A stretch of DNA of 64,000 nucleotides from Klenkia taihuensis (GTDB lineage: Bacteria > Actinomycetota > Actinomycetes > Mycobacteriales > Geodermatophilaceae), in the NCBI RefSeq assembly GCF_900112525.1, contig NZ_FOMD01000003.1, positions 620,001-684,000 of the forward strand. The letters are read 5' to 3'. Position numbers and translations under genes: made by a program. Of this stretch, positions 33,206 through 40,902 are shown in pieces. Each line of letters starts with the position of its first letter. The stretch's first letter is position 1. The notes under the pieces are model-generated. The model did not search any database and had not been told where the DNA came from. It saw only the letters and a program-made list of their open reading frames with translations.

Positions 33206-33687
33206 CGAGCCGACTGCGCACCGTGCTGGGCCTGGGCGCACTGGCCGAGCTGGTGGTGTTCATCGCCGTGGCGGCCTGGATCGGGCTGGGCTGGGCGATC
33301 CTGGCGTCGCTGGCCACCAGCGCGCTGGGGTGGGTGCTGCTGGCCAAGCAGGGCACCAAGACGCTGACCGAGCTGCGGCTGCGGGCGCAGGAGCACCGCG
33401 CCCCGGGCACCGCGCTGGGCGACGCCGGGCTGGTCGCCGCGGGCGGGTTCCTGATGATCCTGCCGGGGTTCATCGGCGACGTGCTGGGCCTGCTGTGCCT
33501 GCTGCCCGGCACCCGGAAGCTGCCCCGCGCCCTCATCGCGCGAGCCGTGCTGAACCGGCTGCCCGACCGCGCCCGCGGCCCGGTGCGGGTGCAGAGCACC
33601 CGGCCGGCGCAGGTCGACCCCGATCCGGGCGTGCAGCACGTGACCAGCACCCGGGTCATCGAGGGCACCGTCGTCGAACGGCCCTGA
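33202..33687 (+). CDS. fxsA: FxsA family membrane protein
   Basis: 161 residues with an N-terminal pair of membrane helices (LAELVVFIAVAAWIGLGWAI, LASLATSALGWVLL), a short loop with TLTELRLRAQEHRAPGTAL, and a third helix in GGFLMILPGFIGDVLGLLCL LPGTR, the family signature. In E. coli FxsA prevents phage T7 exclusion by F; its normal role is unclear. The gene faces rbpA across a long perfect hairpin. Confidence 0.88.
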   Translation: MTSRLRTVLGLGALAELVVFIAVAAWIGLGWAILASLATSALGWVLLAKQGTKTLTELRLRAQEHRAPGTALGDAGLVAAGGFLMILPGFIGDVLGLLCLLPGTRKLPRALIARAVLNRLPDRARGPVRVQSTRPAQVDPDPGVQHVTSTRVIEGTVVERP

Positions 33688-33692
33688 CCCGC

Positions 33693-33738
33693 ACGCAGAA
33701 GGGCCCCTCCGGAGTGGTCCGGAGGGGCCCTTCTGCGT
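33693..33738. terminator. Bidirectional hairpin between fxsA and rbpA
   Basis: A 21-bp stem with no mismatch around a GTGG loop; the arms are 33693-33713 and 33718-33738. It sits between two convergent genes. Neither side has a run of T, so it may stop polymerase as a GC-rich hairpin or with Rho. Confidence 0.85.
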
Positions 33739-33745
33739 CAGGGTG

Positions 33746-34090
33746 TCAGCTGACCTTGGTGCGGCGGCTCTTCAGCACGTCGAGGCGCTCGGCCAGGACC
33801 TCCTCGAGGTCGTCGACGGAGCGACGCTCGAGCAGCATGTCCCAGTGGGTCCGCGGCGGCTTGACCTTCTTCGGGGCCGGCTCGGCGCCGCCCACCAGCT
33901 TGGCGTTGGAGCCGTCGTACTTGCACTCCCAGGTGTCAGGGATCTCGGCGTCGTCGGCGAAGGGCACGGTCACCACGTGGCCCTGCTCGCAGCGGTACTC
34001 GGCGTACTGCCGCTCGATCGGCGCGGTGTTGCGCTCGGTCTCGTAGCTGACGCTGCCCAGTCGGCTGCCGCGAAGGGAACGCTCGCCCAT
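33746..34090 (-). CDS. rbpA: RNA polymerase-binding protein RbpA
   Basis: RbpA binds RNA polymerase and the principal sigma factor and helps open promoters in actinobacteria. The 114-residue protein shows the N-terminal tail, the core with RCEQGHVVTVPFADDAEIPD TWEC, and the C-terminal sigma-interaction domain (RTHWDMLLERRSVDDLEEVL). Zinc-type Cys pairs are reduced to Cys/Cys as in the Streptomyces protein. A SigR-type promoter lies about 110 bases upstream, suggesting induction by thiol oxidation. Confidence 0.96.
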   Translation of the reverse strand: MGERSLRGSRLGSVSYETERNTAPIERQYAEYRCEQGHVVTVPFADDAEIPDTWECKYDGSNAKLVGGAEPAPKKVKPPRTHWDMLLERRSVDDLEEVLAERLDVLKSRRTKVS

Positions 34091-34206
34091 GGCACACCGT
34101 CCTCTCGTGCTCGTGTGTCGGTCCGTGCGTCATGCCCCATCGGCACGTCGGTGACGCGTCCGCAGCGCGAGCAGCGGGGCGTCACCCGGAGGGGGCCGGT
34201 GGGTCC

Positions 34207-34232
34207 AACGAAGGAAGTCGCGCGGAGATTCC
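34207..34232 (-). promoter_or_regulatory. SigR-type ECF promoter of rbpA
   Basis: Read on the minus strand: GGAAT (34228-34232), exactly 18 bases, then GTT (34207-34209). This equals the Streptomyces SigR consensus GGAAT-N18-GTT. rbpA of Streptomyces coelicolor is known to be transcribed by SigR. Confidence 0.75.
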
Positions 34233-34249
34233 GTCGCGTCAGTCGGTCA

Positions 34250-34981
34250 TCATCGCACGGCCACCTGCTCGTCGGCCAGGGGTCGCCCGGAGAGGGTCAG
34301 CTGGCCGGGGCCGGTGGGGGTGGCGCCGAGCTGACCGCCGACGTGGTGACGGCGGCAGAGCACCTGGTACCGCACCTCGTCGGGGGCGGTGTCGATGCCG
34401 GCCTCCGGGGCGGTGTCGGCCACGACGACGGTCTCGCCCTCCCGCACCATCGCCCCGCCGACCACGCGGGCGTTGAGCAGGCCGGGCGCCCCGCACCAGC
34501 AGAGCACCTCGACCTGGATCCGCTGCACCACGTCGGCGAGCTCGAACAGCCGCTGCGTGCCGGTGAACAGCTGGGCCCGGAAGTCGGTGGTGAGCCCGAA
34601 GGCGTAGACGTCGACGTGGGACCGGTCGACCAGCTCGGCCAGCTGCTCGACCTGGGGGCCGGTGAGGAACTGGGCCTCGTCGACGACGACGTAGTCCACC
34701 CGGTGCCCGGCCGCCCAGCGGTCGCGGACCAGCAGCCGCAGGTCGGTGCCGGCGTCGACCTCCACCGCCTCGCGCGACAGCCCGACGCGGCTGCTGATCC
34801 GCGCGCTGCGCGACCGGTCGCCCTGGGTCAGCCGCAGGCCGTGCCGGCCCTGCCGGCTCTGGTTGTGGTCGACCTGCAGGGCCAGCGTGGACTTGCCGCA
34901 GTCCATCGGGCCGTGGAAGAAGGTCAGGTGCGCAGGCGCGGCGTGTCGGCGGCGGTCGCCGGCGGCGGGGACGGCGTTCAC
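34250..34981 (-). CDS. tdk: Thymidine kinase
   Basis: A 243-residue type II thymidine kinase that phosphorylates thymidine for salvage. Seen are the P-loop FFHGPMDCGKSTLALQ, the lasso-side VDYVVVDEAQFLTGPQVEQL, GLTTDFRAQLFTGTQRLFEL and zinc-binding pairs CWCGAPG and LCRRHH. The GTG start overlaps the stop of the transporter gene by four bases, so it is the last gene of a leftward operon. M. tuberculosis lacks a classical tdk. Confidence 0.9.
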   Translation of the reverse strand: MNAVPAAGDRRRHAAPAHLTFFHGPMDCGKSTLALQVDHNQSRQGRHGLRLTQGDRSRSARISSRVGLSREAVEVDAGTDLRLLVRDRWAAGHRVDYVVVDEAQFLTGPQVEQLAELVDRSHVDVYAFGLTTDFRAQLFTGTQRLFELADVVQRIQVEVLCWCGAPGLLNARVVGGAMVREGETVVVADTAPEAGIDTAPDEVRYQVLCRRHHVGGQLGATPTGPGQLTLSGRPLADEQVAVR

Positions 34982-36342
34982 AGCTTCTCCGGTGGGGTGT
35001 TGCCGGCCTCGACGACGGCGCGGCGCATCGGCAGCCGGGCCAGCAGCGCGAAGCCGGCCACGAAGAACACCACCAGGCTGATGATGGCCAGCCGGTAGGA
35101 GCCGGTGAGCTGGTAGGTCAGCCCGAAGGCCAGCGGGCCCAGCCAGCTGGTGCCGCGGTCGCTGATCTCGTAGAAGCCGTAGTACTCGGCCTCCTGGCCG
35201 GCCGGGATGAGGTGGCTGAACAGCGAGCGGGACAGCGCCTGGGTGCCGCCCTGCACCAGGCCGATCACCGCGGCGAGGGCGTAGAACTGCAGCACTGCGC
35301 CCTCCTGGAGGAAGAACGCGGCCACCAGCACCGCCGTCCAGGCCACCAGGCAGCCGAGCACGGTGCGGGTGGCGCCGTAGCGGGCGGCGACCCGGCCCAG
35401 GCCCAGCGCCCCGGCGATCGCGACCACCTGCACCATGAGGATGGCGCCGGTGAGCACCGACTGGTCCAGACCGAGCTCCTCGGTGGCGTAGACCGCCGAC
35501 AGCGAGATGACGGTCTGCACGCCGTCGTTGAACAGCAGGTAGGCACCCAGGAACCAGAGGGTCAGCGGGAAGGCCCGCATCTCCTTGAGCGTGCGGGCCA
35601 GCTGCCGGAAGCCGCTGCCGGTGCGGCCCTCCGTCGTCGCTGCTGCACCGCCCTGCCCCCGGACCCCGCCCAGCGGGCGGTTGCGCAGCCGGGAGACGGT
35701 GAAGACGGTGAACGCGCCCCACCAGAGGCCGGCGGTGGCCAGGCAGATGCGCACCGCCTCGCCGCTGGTCAGGCCCAGGGACTCCGCGGACAGGAACAGG
35801 CCCAGGTGGACCGCGAGCAGCAGCGCGCCGCCGACGTAGCCGACCGCCCAGCCGCGGCTGGAGACCTTGTCGCGCTCGTCGGGGGCGGCCAGGTCGGGCA
35901 GCCAGGAGTAGTAGACGACGGTGGCCGCGCCGAAGCTGATGTTGGCGACGACGAACAGCAGCGCGCCGAGCAGGTAGCGGCCGTCGGCGACGAAGAACAG
36001 CCCGGTGCAGGCCGCGGCGCCGAGCAGGGCGAACCCGGCCAGCAGCTCGCGGCGGCGTCCGGTGCGGTCGGCGACGGCGCCGGTGATCGGCAGCACGAGC
36101 ACCTGGGCCAGCACGGAGAACGACAGCACGAAGGAGAACCAGCTGCCCGGGTCGATGCCCAGGAACCCGAGCGCGCCGTCCGGTCCGGCGGCCTCGCGGG
36201 CCACCGACGTCAGGTACGGGCCGAGGAAGACCGTGGTGACGCTGGTGTTGAACACCGACATCGCCCAGTCGTAGGAGTACCAGCCGACGCGCTCGCGGCG
36301 CAGGGCGCGGTCGGGCGTCGCGGTGGTGTCGGGGGCGCTCAC
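34978..36342 (-). CDS. MFS transporter of the UMF1 (Atg22-like) type
   Basis: A 454-residue membrane protein with about 12 hydrophobic segments. The start RRERVGWYSYDWAMSVFNTS VTTVFLGPYL is the signature of the UMF1 subgroup of the major facilitator superfamily, and GLVQGGTQALSRSLFSHLIP AGQEAEYYGFYEISDRGTSW also fits. The substrate is unknown; yeast Atg22 exports amino acids from the vacuole. Overlaps of four bases on both sides place it in the GDPD-to-tdk operon. Confidence 0.88.
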   Translation of the reverse strand: MSAPDTTATPDRALRRERVGWYSYDWAMSVFNTSVTTVFLGPYLTSVAREAAGPDGALGFLGIDPGSWFSFVLSFSVLAQVLVLPITGAVADRTGRRRELLAGFALLGAAACTGLFFVADGRYLLGALLFVVANISFGAATVVYYSWLPDLAAPDERDKVSSRGWAVGYVGGALLLAVHLGLFLSAESLGLTSGEAVRICLATAGLWWGAFTVFTVSRLRNRPLGGVRGQGGAAATTEGRTGSGFRQLARTLKEMRAFPLTLWFLGAYLLFNDGVQTVISLSAVYATEELGLDQSVLTGAILMVQVVAIAGALGLGRVAARYGATRTVLGCLVAWTAVLVAAFFLQEGAVLQFYALAAVIGLVQGGTQALSRSLFSHLIPAGQEAEYYGFYEISDRGTSWLGPLAFGLTYQLTGSYRLAIISLVVFFVAGFALLARLPMRRAVVEAGNTPPEKL

Positions 36343-37262
36343 CGGCGCAGCGTGTCAGCCGTGGGGTGGGGTGGTCCAGCACCGGGGACGTCGTCGGGGA
36401 CGCGTCCTCCCGGGAACATGGCCGCGGCCCGCACCGGGCGGGTGGGGTCGTGGAAGGCGATCCGGTCGCCGGGCTCACCGGCACGCAGCGGGACCAGGCC
36501 CCGGGTGACGGCGGCCATGATGCGGGTGCGCGCGCGGTGGGCGTCGCCGACCCGGCCGGCCGCCAGGTCGTCCAGGGGCACCGGTGGGCCGACGTGCACC
36601 TTCAGGGCGGGCTGGCGCCAGGCCGCCGACAGCGCGGTGCGCAGCTTGCCCCAGTCGTTGGCGTACTGCAGCACCTCGTGCGCGCCCCACTGGCTGACCG
36701 GCAGCACCGGCACCCGGGTCTGCAGCGCCAGCCGCGCCAGGCCGGTGCGGCCGCGCTCGGGCCAGCCGTCGGCGGTCAGCCCGACCCGGCCCTCGGGGTA
36801 GACCAGCACCTGGCCGCCGTGCTCCAGGGCCACCAGGACGACCCGCATGGCGTGCGCGGCCACGTCGGTGCCCCGGTCGACCCGGATGCCGCCGGCCCGC
36901 TCCAGCATCGGCCCGGCGACGGGGGCGCGCATGATGCCGCCGGTGGCCAGGAACCGGGGGACGACGCCGAGCCGGTGCAGCGCGGCGGCGACGGTGAAGG
37001 TGTCGTAGTCGCCGATGTGGTTGGCGGCCAGGATCAGCGGGCCGCCGCGCAGGTCCTCGGGCACCCCGCCGGTGACCTGCACGCGGCCGAACAGCGACAC
37101 CGCCGGGGACACGGTGGTGAGGAGGAAGCGCCACAGCCACCACGGCGGGTGCGCGGCGACGGCCAGCTCGCGGGCGAACCACTCGGGGTCGTCGTCGGCG
37201 ACCGACGCCTGGAGCTCCTCGGGGAGGGGAGGGGGGACCGGACGCCAGTCCCGCAGGCTCAC
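36339..37262 (-). CDS. Lysophospholipid acyltransferase family protein
   Basis: A 307-residue PlsC-type enzyme starting at GTG within the GDPD stop overlap. The motif NHIGDYD (NHx4D), the segment GGIRVDRGTDVAAHAMRVVL, YPEGRVGLTADGWPERGRTG and VPVLPVSQWGAHEVL are seen. It probably acylates a lysolipid at the inner face of the membrane. It is the second of three PlsC-like genes in the window. Confidence 0.88.
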   Translation of the reverse strand: MSLRDWRPVPPPLPEELQASVADDDPEWFARELAVAAHPPWWLWRFLLTTVSPAVSLFGRVQVTGGVPEDLRGGPLILAANHIGDYDTFTVAAALHRLGVVPRFLATGGIMRAPVAGPMLERAGGIRVDRGTDVAAHAMRVVLVALEHGGQVLVYPEGRVGLTADGWPERGRTGLARLALQTRVPVLPVSQWGAHEVLQYANDWGKLRTALSAAWRQPALKVHVGPPVPLDDLAAGRVGDAHRARTRIMAAVTRGLVPLRAGEPGDRIAFHDPTRPVRAAAMFPGGRVPDDVPGAGPPHPTADTLRR

Positions 37263-38035
37263 GCCGCGCTCCAGACCCCGCGCTCGGCGTAGACGTCGCG
37301 CAGCATGGCCGGGCGGTCGGTGAGGATGCCGTCGACGCCGAGGTCGAGCAGCCGGTGCGCCTCGGCGGGGTCGTCGACGGTCCACACGTGCACCTGCAGG
37401 CTGCGCTCGTGGGCGGCGGCGAGGAACCGCTCGTCCACCAGCGGCCGGCCGCCCAGCTCCAGGGGCACCTGCGCGCAGCCGGCCTGGATCCGCACCAGAC
37501 CCGCGGCGCGGGGGGAGTAGGAGGACAGCCGCAGCGCCGCGACCCCCTTGGGGCCCAGCGACGTGCACAGGTCGGGGCCGAGCAGCCGGCGGGCGGCGGC
37601 GACGCGGGCGTCGGAGAAGGAGGCCAGGCAGACCCGGTCCAGCGTCCCGGTGCGCCGGATGAGGGCGGCCAGGGGGGCGAGGACGCCGGCGGTCTTGACG
37701 TCGATGTTGACCCGGACGTCGGGCCAGGCGGTGAGCAGGTCCTCCAGCGCCAGCACCGGCTCGCGGCCGCCGATCAGCGCCTGCTTGACCTCGCTCCACG
37801 GCAGGGCGTCGATGCGACCGGTGCGGTCGGTGACCCGGTCCAGGACGGCGTCGTGGAAGGCGACCAGCACGCCGTCCGCGGTGGCCCGGACATCGGTCTC
37901 CAGGTAGCGGTAGCCCATCGCCACGCAGGCCTCGAAGGCCGGGGCGGTGTTCTCCACGTGCTCGATCGCGCCGCCGCGGTGCGCCATCGCCAGCGGCGTC
38001 GGCCCCTCCAGGAACGGGAAACGCGCGGGTGGCAC
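37259..38035 (-). CDS. Glycerophosphodiester phosphodiesterase
   Basis: 258 residues from GTG. The TIM-barrel signature MAHRGGAIEHVENTAPAFE, then YRYLETDVRATADGVLVAFH DAVLDRVTD, and a late VHVWTVDDPAEAHRLLDLGV DGILTDRP are typical of the GDPD family, which splits glycerophosphodiesters to glycerol 3-phosphate and an alcohol. No signal peptide is present, so it should act in the cytosol. It leads the four-gene leftward operon. Confidence 0.93.
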   Translation of the reverse strand: MPPARFPFLEGPTPLAMAHRGGAIEHVENTAPAFEACVAMGYRYLETDVRATADGVLVAFHDAVLDRVTDRTGRIDALPWSEVKQALIGGREPVLALEDLLTAWPDVRVNIDVKTAGVLAPLAALIRRTGTLDRVCLASFSDARVAAARRLLGPDLCTSLGPKGVAALRLSSYSPRAAGLVRIQAGCAQVPLELGGRPLVDERFLAAAHERSLQVHVWTVDDPAEAHRLLDLGVDGILTDRPAMLRDVYAERGVWSAA

Positions 38036-38041
38036 GGGCCC

Positions 38042-38047
38042 ACGCTA
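38042..38047 (-). promoter_or_regulatory. Predicted leaderless -10 element of the GDPD-tdk operon
   Basis: TAGCGT on the minus strand, six bases, then the GTG of the GDPD gene at 38035. Confidence 0.5.
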
Positions 38048-38132
38048 GGGGCGTGCGGGACGGACGGCGCGGGCGGGGTCACGGACGGGCCGACAGCGGG
38101 CGTGTCCGGCTCCCCGGCAGCCCGCTGAGCAG

Positions 38133-38138
38133 TACCTT
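38133..38138 (+). promoter_or_regulatory. Predicted leaderless -10 element of the 38146 gene
   Basis: TACCTT, seven bases, then GTG at 38146. Confidence 0.45.
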
Positions 38139-38145
38139 CTCGGGC

Positions 38146-38583
38146 GTGGTGGCAGAGCAGGTCCCGGTGCACGACATCCCTGCGCTCGACGTCCCCGCGC
38201 CGGGTGCACCGACCCGGCGCTCCCGCCGGCGTGCCGCCGACGCCGAGGAGCGACGTTGCGGCTGGTGCCGCAACGTGCTGCCCGCGCAGGAGTCTGTCGG
38301 CCGGCCCCGGCTGTACTGCGGCCAGGCCTGCCGGCAGCGTGCCTACGAGCAGCGCTCGGCGACCGCGAAGGCCGGCCTGTCCCCGGACGTCGTCCTGGTG
38401 ACCCGGACCGAGCTCGACGGGCTGCAGGACCGGCTGTTCCAGCTGCGGTGCGCCCTCGAGGACGTGCAGACCCTGCTGGCGGACAAGCCGACCAAGGTGG
38501 AGATGGAGCGCGCCCTGGCCGAGCTGGTGCGCTCGACCGGGCGGCTTGACAAGCTCTGGCTCTCGGGGCGCAACGCCGGCTGA
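38146..38583 (+). CDS. Small protein with a Cys4-like zinc motif and a coiled coil
   Basis: 145 residues. An Ala/Pro-rich start is followed by RRCGWCRNVLPAQ...GRPRLYCGQACRQRAYEQRS, a CxxC...CxxxC arrangement that should bind zinc. The second half (LDGLQDRLFQLRCALEDVQT LLADKP) is a likely coiled coil. Similar CRxC...YCSxxCRQRAYE proteins are common in actinobacteria without known function. Nucleic-acid binding is a guess. Confidence 0.75.
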   Translation: MVAEQVPVHDIPALDVPAPGAPTRRSRRRAADAEERRCGWCRNVLPAQESVGRPRLYCGQACRQRAYEQRSATAKAGLSPDVVLVTRTELDGLQDRLFQLRCALEDVQTLLADKPTKVEMERALAELVRSTGRLDKLWLSGRNAG

Positions 38584-38602
38584 CGCCGCGCCCCGTGGCC
38601 CG

Positions 38603-38836
38603 TCAGTCGGGGTCGCGGACGCCGGGGTCCTGGTCGGGGGCCACGTTGCCGTGGTTGTAGACGCTGCCCTGCTCGACGCTGGACGGGTCGTTGCCGGAGA
38701 AGTTCTCGGTGGAGTCCTTCGACGTGCCGGTGCGCTGCTCCAGGCCGTCGGTGTCGCTGCACCCGGTCAGCGCGGCGCCGCCGGAGAGGAAGGCCAGGGC
38801 GGCGAGGACGGAGACGACCGGACGGCGGATCTGCAT
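38603..38836 (-). CDS. Small secreted lipoprotein
   Basis: 77 residues with a lipoprotein signal (SVLAALAFLSGGAALTGC, lipobox LTGC). The mature part is only about 50 residues, polar and probably disordered (SDTDGLEQRTGTSKDSTENF). The ATG has TAGGCT on the minus strand (38843-38848) six bases upstream. The function is not known. Confidence 0.75.
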   Translation of the reverse strand: MQIRRPVVSVLAALAFLSGGAALTGCSDTDGLEQRTGTSKDSTENFSGNDPSSVEQGSVYNHGNVAPDQDPGVRDPD

Positions 38837-38842
38837 GTGCGG

Positions 38843-38848
38843 AGCCTA
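38843..38848 (-). promoter_or_regulatory. Predicted leaderless -10 element of the small lipoprotein gene
   Basis: TAGGCT on the minus strand, six bases, then ATG at 38836. Confidence 0.5.
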
Positions 38849-38929
38849 AGGGACCGGCGGCGTCGGCGGGCACCCGACACCAGGGCCGCGACCCGGCTCC
38901 GCGGCGTCCGGATCTGGCACGATCCGCGC

Positions 38930-39373
38930 GTGCCCGACACCTACACCGTCACCCGGCAGGTCCGGGTCGCCGCACCGCCCGCCGCGGTGCACGCCCTGCT
39001 GGCCGACTTCCGCCGTTGGCGTGCCTGGTCACCCTTCGAGGACCTCGACCCGGACATGTCCCGCGAGTACGACGGCACCGGCGCCGGCAGCGGCTACCGC
39101 TGGGCCGGTTCCTTCAAGGCCGGCAGCGGCTCGATGCGGATGACCGAGGTCGAGCCGACGCGGGTCGTCGTCGAGCAGGTCAACACCAAGCCGGTCCGGT
39201 CGTCGAGCACGTCGACGTTCACCCTCGCCGAGGCCGACGGCGGCACGGTGGTCACCTGGTCCGGGTCGGGCCGGCAGGGCCGGCTGATGCGGCTGCTGCC
39301 GATGGAGAAGTTCCTGGGCCCGACGTTCGACAAGGGCCTCGCGTCGCTCCGGGCGGCGGCCGAGCAGGGCTGA
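38930..39373 (+). CDS. SRPBCC family protein (polyketide cyclase-like)
   Basis: 147 residues from GTG, with CACGAT six bases upstream. The START-like pattern is clear: YTVTRQVRVAAPPAAVHALL, FRRWRAWSPFEDLDPDMSRE, GAGSGYRWAGSFKAGSGSMR, and VTWSGSGRQGRLMRLLPMEK FLGPTFDKGLASLRAA. Such proteins bind hydrophobic ligands. The ligand here is unknown. Confidence 0.85.
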   Translation: MPDTYTVTRQVRVAAPPAAVHALLADFRRWRAWSPFEDLDPDMSREYDGTGAGSGYRWAGSFKAGSGSMRMTEVEPTRVVVEQVNTKPVRSSSTSTFTLAEADGGTVVTWSGSGRQGRLMRLLPMEKFLGPTFDKGLASLRAAAEQG

Positions 39374-39721
39374 GCACCCGTCATTCCGTCAGGGTGACGC
39401 AATGACGGACGCACACCGGGTGCACCCAGGGGGGGTCGCCGCAGGTGGGTGGGGCGGTCCCGTGGCGTCAGCGTGACGGAACGCGGCAGATCCTGGGCCG
39501 GGACGAGGGAGTGGCCGCCGACCGCCGACCGGGCGGGGACGACGGCCGCGCATCGCCGCACATCGCCACGCGTTCGCCACGCGGGACCGTGCGGCCGTCC
39601 ACGGTCCGGTCAGGCCGGCGTCGCACGCGGCTGCGACGGGCCGACGGCCACGGACGGCGCAGGCCAGGTCGGACGACGGCCGTTCACGCACCTGGGTGTT
39701 GCGCCGATAATCGACATTATG
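39374..39721. other. Gene-free stretch of about 350 bases with palindromes
   Basis: No convincing reading frame. It begins with an inverted repeat (39378-39408: CCGTCATT-C-CGTCA, three bases, TGACG-C-AATGACGG) that can act as terminator for the SRPBCC gene. The core CGTCA-N3-TGACG occurs a second time at 39466-39478. It ends with ATAATCGACATTAT (39707-39720), a rare AT-rich palindrome directly before the stop codon of the next, leftward gene. Confidence 0.5.
39378..39408. terminator. Inverted repeat after the SRPBCC gene
   Basis: Two arms of 14 bases with one C-C mismatch around GGG, starting five bases after the stop codon. It could be a transcription stop or, because its core recurs 79 bases later, an operator. 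Confidence 0.5.
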
Positions 39722-40444
39722 TCAAGTGGCACCCTCCGCCAGGGCCGGGACGCCGGCGCACCGGCCCGCCAGGTCCCGGATGCGCTGCCAGACGACGGCC
39801 CGCGGCGCGTGCATCTGCAGCGCCCGCGTGCAGGCGTCCAGGCGGTCCGGGCGCCGGCGCAGCTGGTCGACCGCGCTGCGCAGGCTCTGGCCCACGGACC
39901 CGCCGTAGGCGCCCACCGCCTTCTCGGCACCCGCCGTCAGGTCAGCGGTCGACGGCACCATCATCGCCAGGTCGATCAGGTCCCGGCTGAACACCGACAG
40001 GTCGGCCCACCGGTCGTCGTTGGCGAGCAGCTTGCTGGCGACCAGGTCGGCGCCGGTCAGCGTCCGCACCCCGCAGACCGTCTGCGCACCCGGCGGGGTG
40101 TCCAGGTGGATGCGGCCCTCGTGCACGATCTCGAACTTGATCGGCACCCCGGTCACCAGGACGGCGGCCCGGATCCCGTAGTTGTCGGTCCTCGCGGGTC
40201 GGGCCAGCTCCAGCTCTCCCCCGGCCAGGGACGCCAGCCCCTCAGCCTTCACCCGCTGGCGCAGGACCCGGTAGCTGTGCTGGTCGGAGACCAGGAAGTC
40301 GATGTCGACGGATTCCCGGTACTCCCCGTGCGCCAGCGCGATCGCCGTCCCTCCCCCGAACCAGCAGCCGTGCTCGGCCAGCAGCTCGCCGTCCAGCTGG
40401 TGCAGCACCTGCGCCACCAGCCGGTGGTGCGGGCGGTCAAACAA
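39722..40444 (-). CDS. AbiEii/MenT-like nucleotidyltransferase, probable toxin
   Basis: 240 residues, apparently from TTG at 40444, overlapping the stop of the upstream regulator by eight bases. The nucleotidyltransferase core GCWFGGGTAIALAHGEYRES followed by VDIDFLVSD gives the GG...DxD motif, with later VPIKFEIVHEG and TLTGADLVASKLLANDDRWA. AbiEii-type proteins transfer nucleotides to RNA and poison the cell unless held by a partner. The XRE gene directly upstream would be that partner. Toxicity is inferred, not seen. Confidence 0.8.
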   Translation of the reverse strand: MFDRPHHRLVAQVLHQLDGELLAEHGCWFGGGTAIALAHGEYRESVDIDFLVSDQHSYRVLRQRVKAEGLASLAGGELELARPARTDNYGIRAAVLVTGVPIKFEIVHEGRIHLDTPPGAQTVCGVRTLTGADLVASKLLANDDRWADLSVFSRDLIDLAMMVPSTADLTAGAEKAVGAYGGSVGQSLRSAVDQLRRRPDRLDACTRALQMHAPRAVVWQRIRDLAGRCAGVPALAEGAT

Positions 40445-40898
40445 GCAGGCCGCCCTGGCTGTAGGTGTCGGCGAGGTGCTGGATGAAGGCCCGCTCCCGG
40501 TCGGTGAGCGTGCCCTGGTCCAGGTGCCGCCAGCCGCGCTCGTACAGGTTGAGCGCCTCGACCTCGGTGATGGTGGTGCCCGCGTCGGTCTGCCAGGCCA
40601 GCGCGCGCAGTCCCGGGTAGTCGCCGACGGTCACCGTCACCTGGTCCCCGGCCGGCCGCTCGAGGGCCGGGACGGACAGGTGCAGCCCCAGGGCGGCCGC
40701 CACGTTGCAGTACGCGCCGACGGTGACCGACGGGTTGCCCGACTCGATCCGGTGCAGGGTCACCCGCGACACCCCGGCGGCCTCGGCGCAGGCGACGGCC
40801 GTGATGCCGAGGGCTCTCCGGTGCTCCCGCAGCCGGGAGCCGAGGCGGGCCAGGTCGGCCTGCTGTTCGGGGCCGGTGTACGGGCTGGCGGACGGCAT
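40437..40898 (-). CDS. XRE-family HTH regulator, probable antitoxin
   Basis: 153 residues from the ATG at 40898 (MPSASPYTGPEQ), chosen because TAGGAT lies seven bases before it; two upstream ATGs (40907, 40916) fall in the promoter. The HTH is LGSRLREHRRALGITAVACA EAAGVSRVTLHRIESGNPSV. The C-terminal half (LNLYERGWRHLDQGTLTDRE) may bind the toxin. It likely represses its own operon through the inverted repeat that brackets the promoter. Confidence 0.8.
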   Translation of the reverse strand: MPSASPYTGPEQQADLARLGSRLREHRRALGITAVACAEAAGVSRVTLHRIESGNPSVTVGAYCNVAAALGLHLSVPALERPAGDQVTVTVGDYPGLRALAWQTDAGTTITEVEALNLYERGWRHLDQGTLTDRERAFIQHLADTYSQGGLLV

Positions 40899-40902
40899 GT
40901 AT

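Noticed and set aside
39389-39691. 100-codon frame on the minus strand in the gene-free stretch
   Set aside because: Arg/Ala/Pro-rich translation without family pattern, no ribosome-binding site, and it covers the palindromes.
39722-40898. Genomic island around the toxin-antitoxin pair
   Set aside because: No integrase, transposase, tRNA or direct repeat flanks it, and the base composition of the genes is near that of the neighbours.
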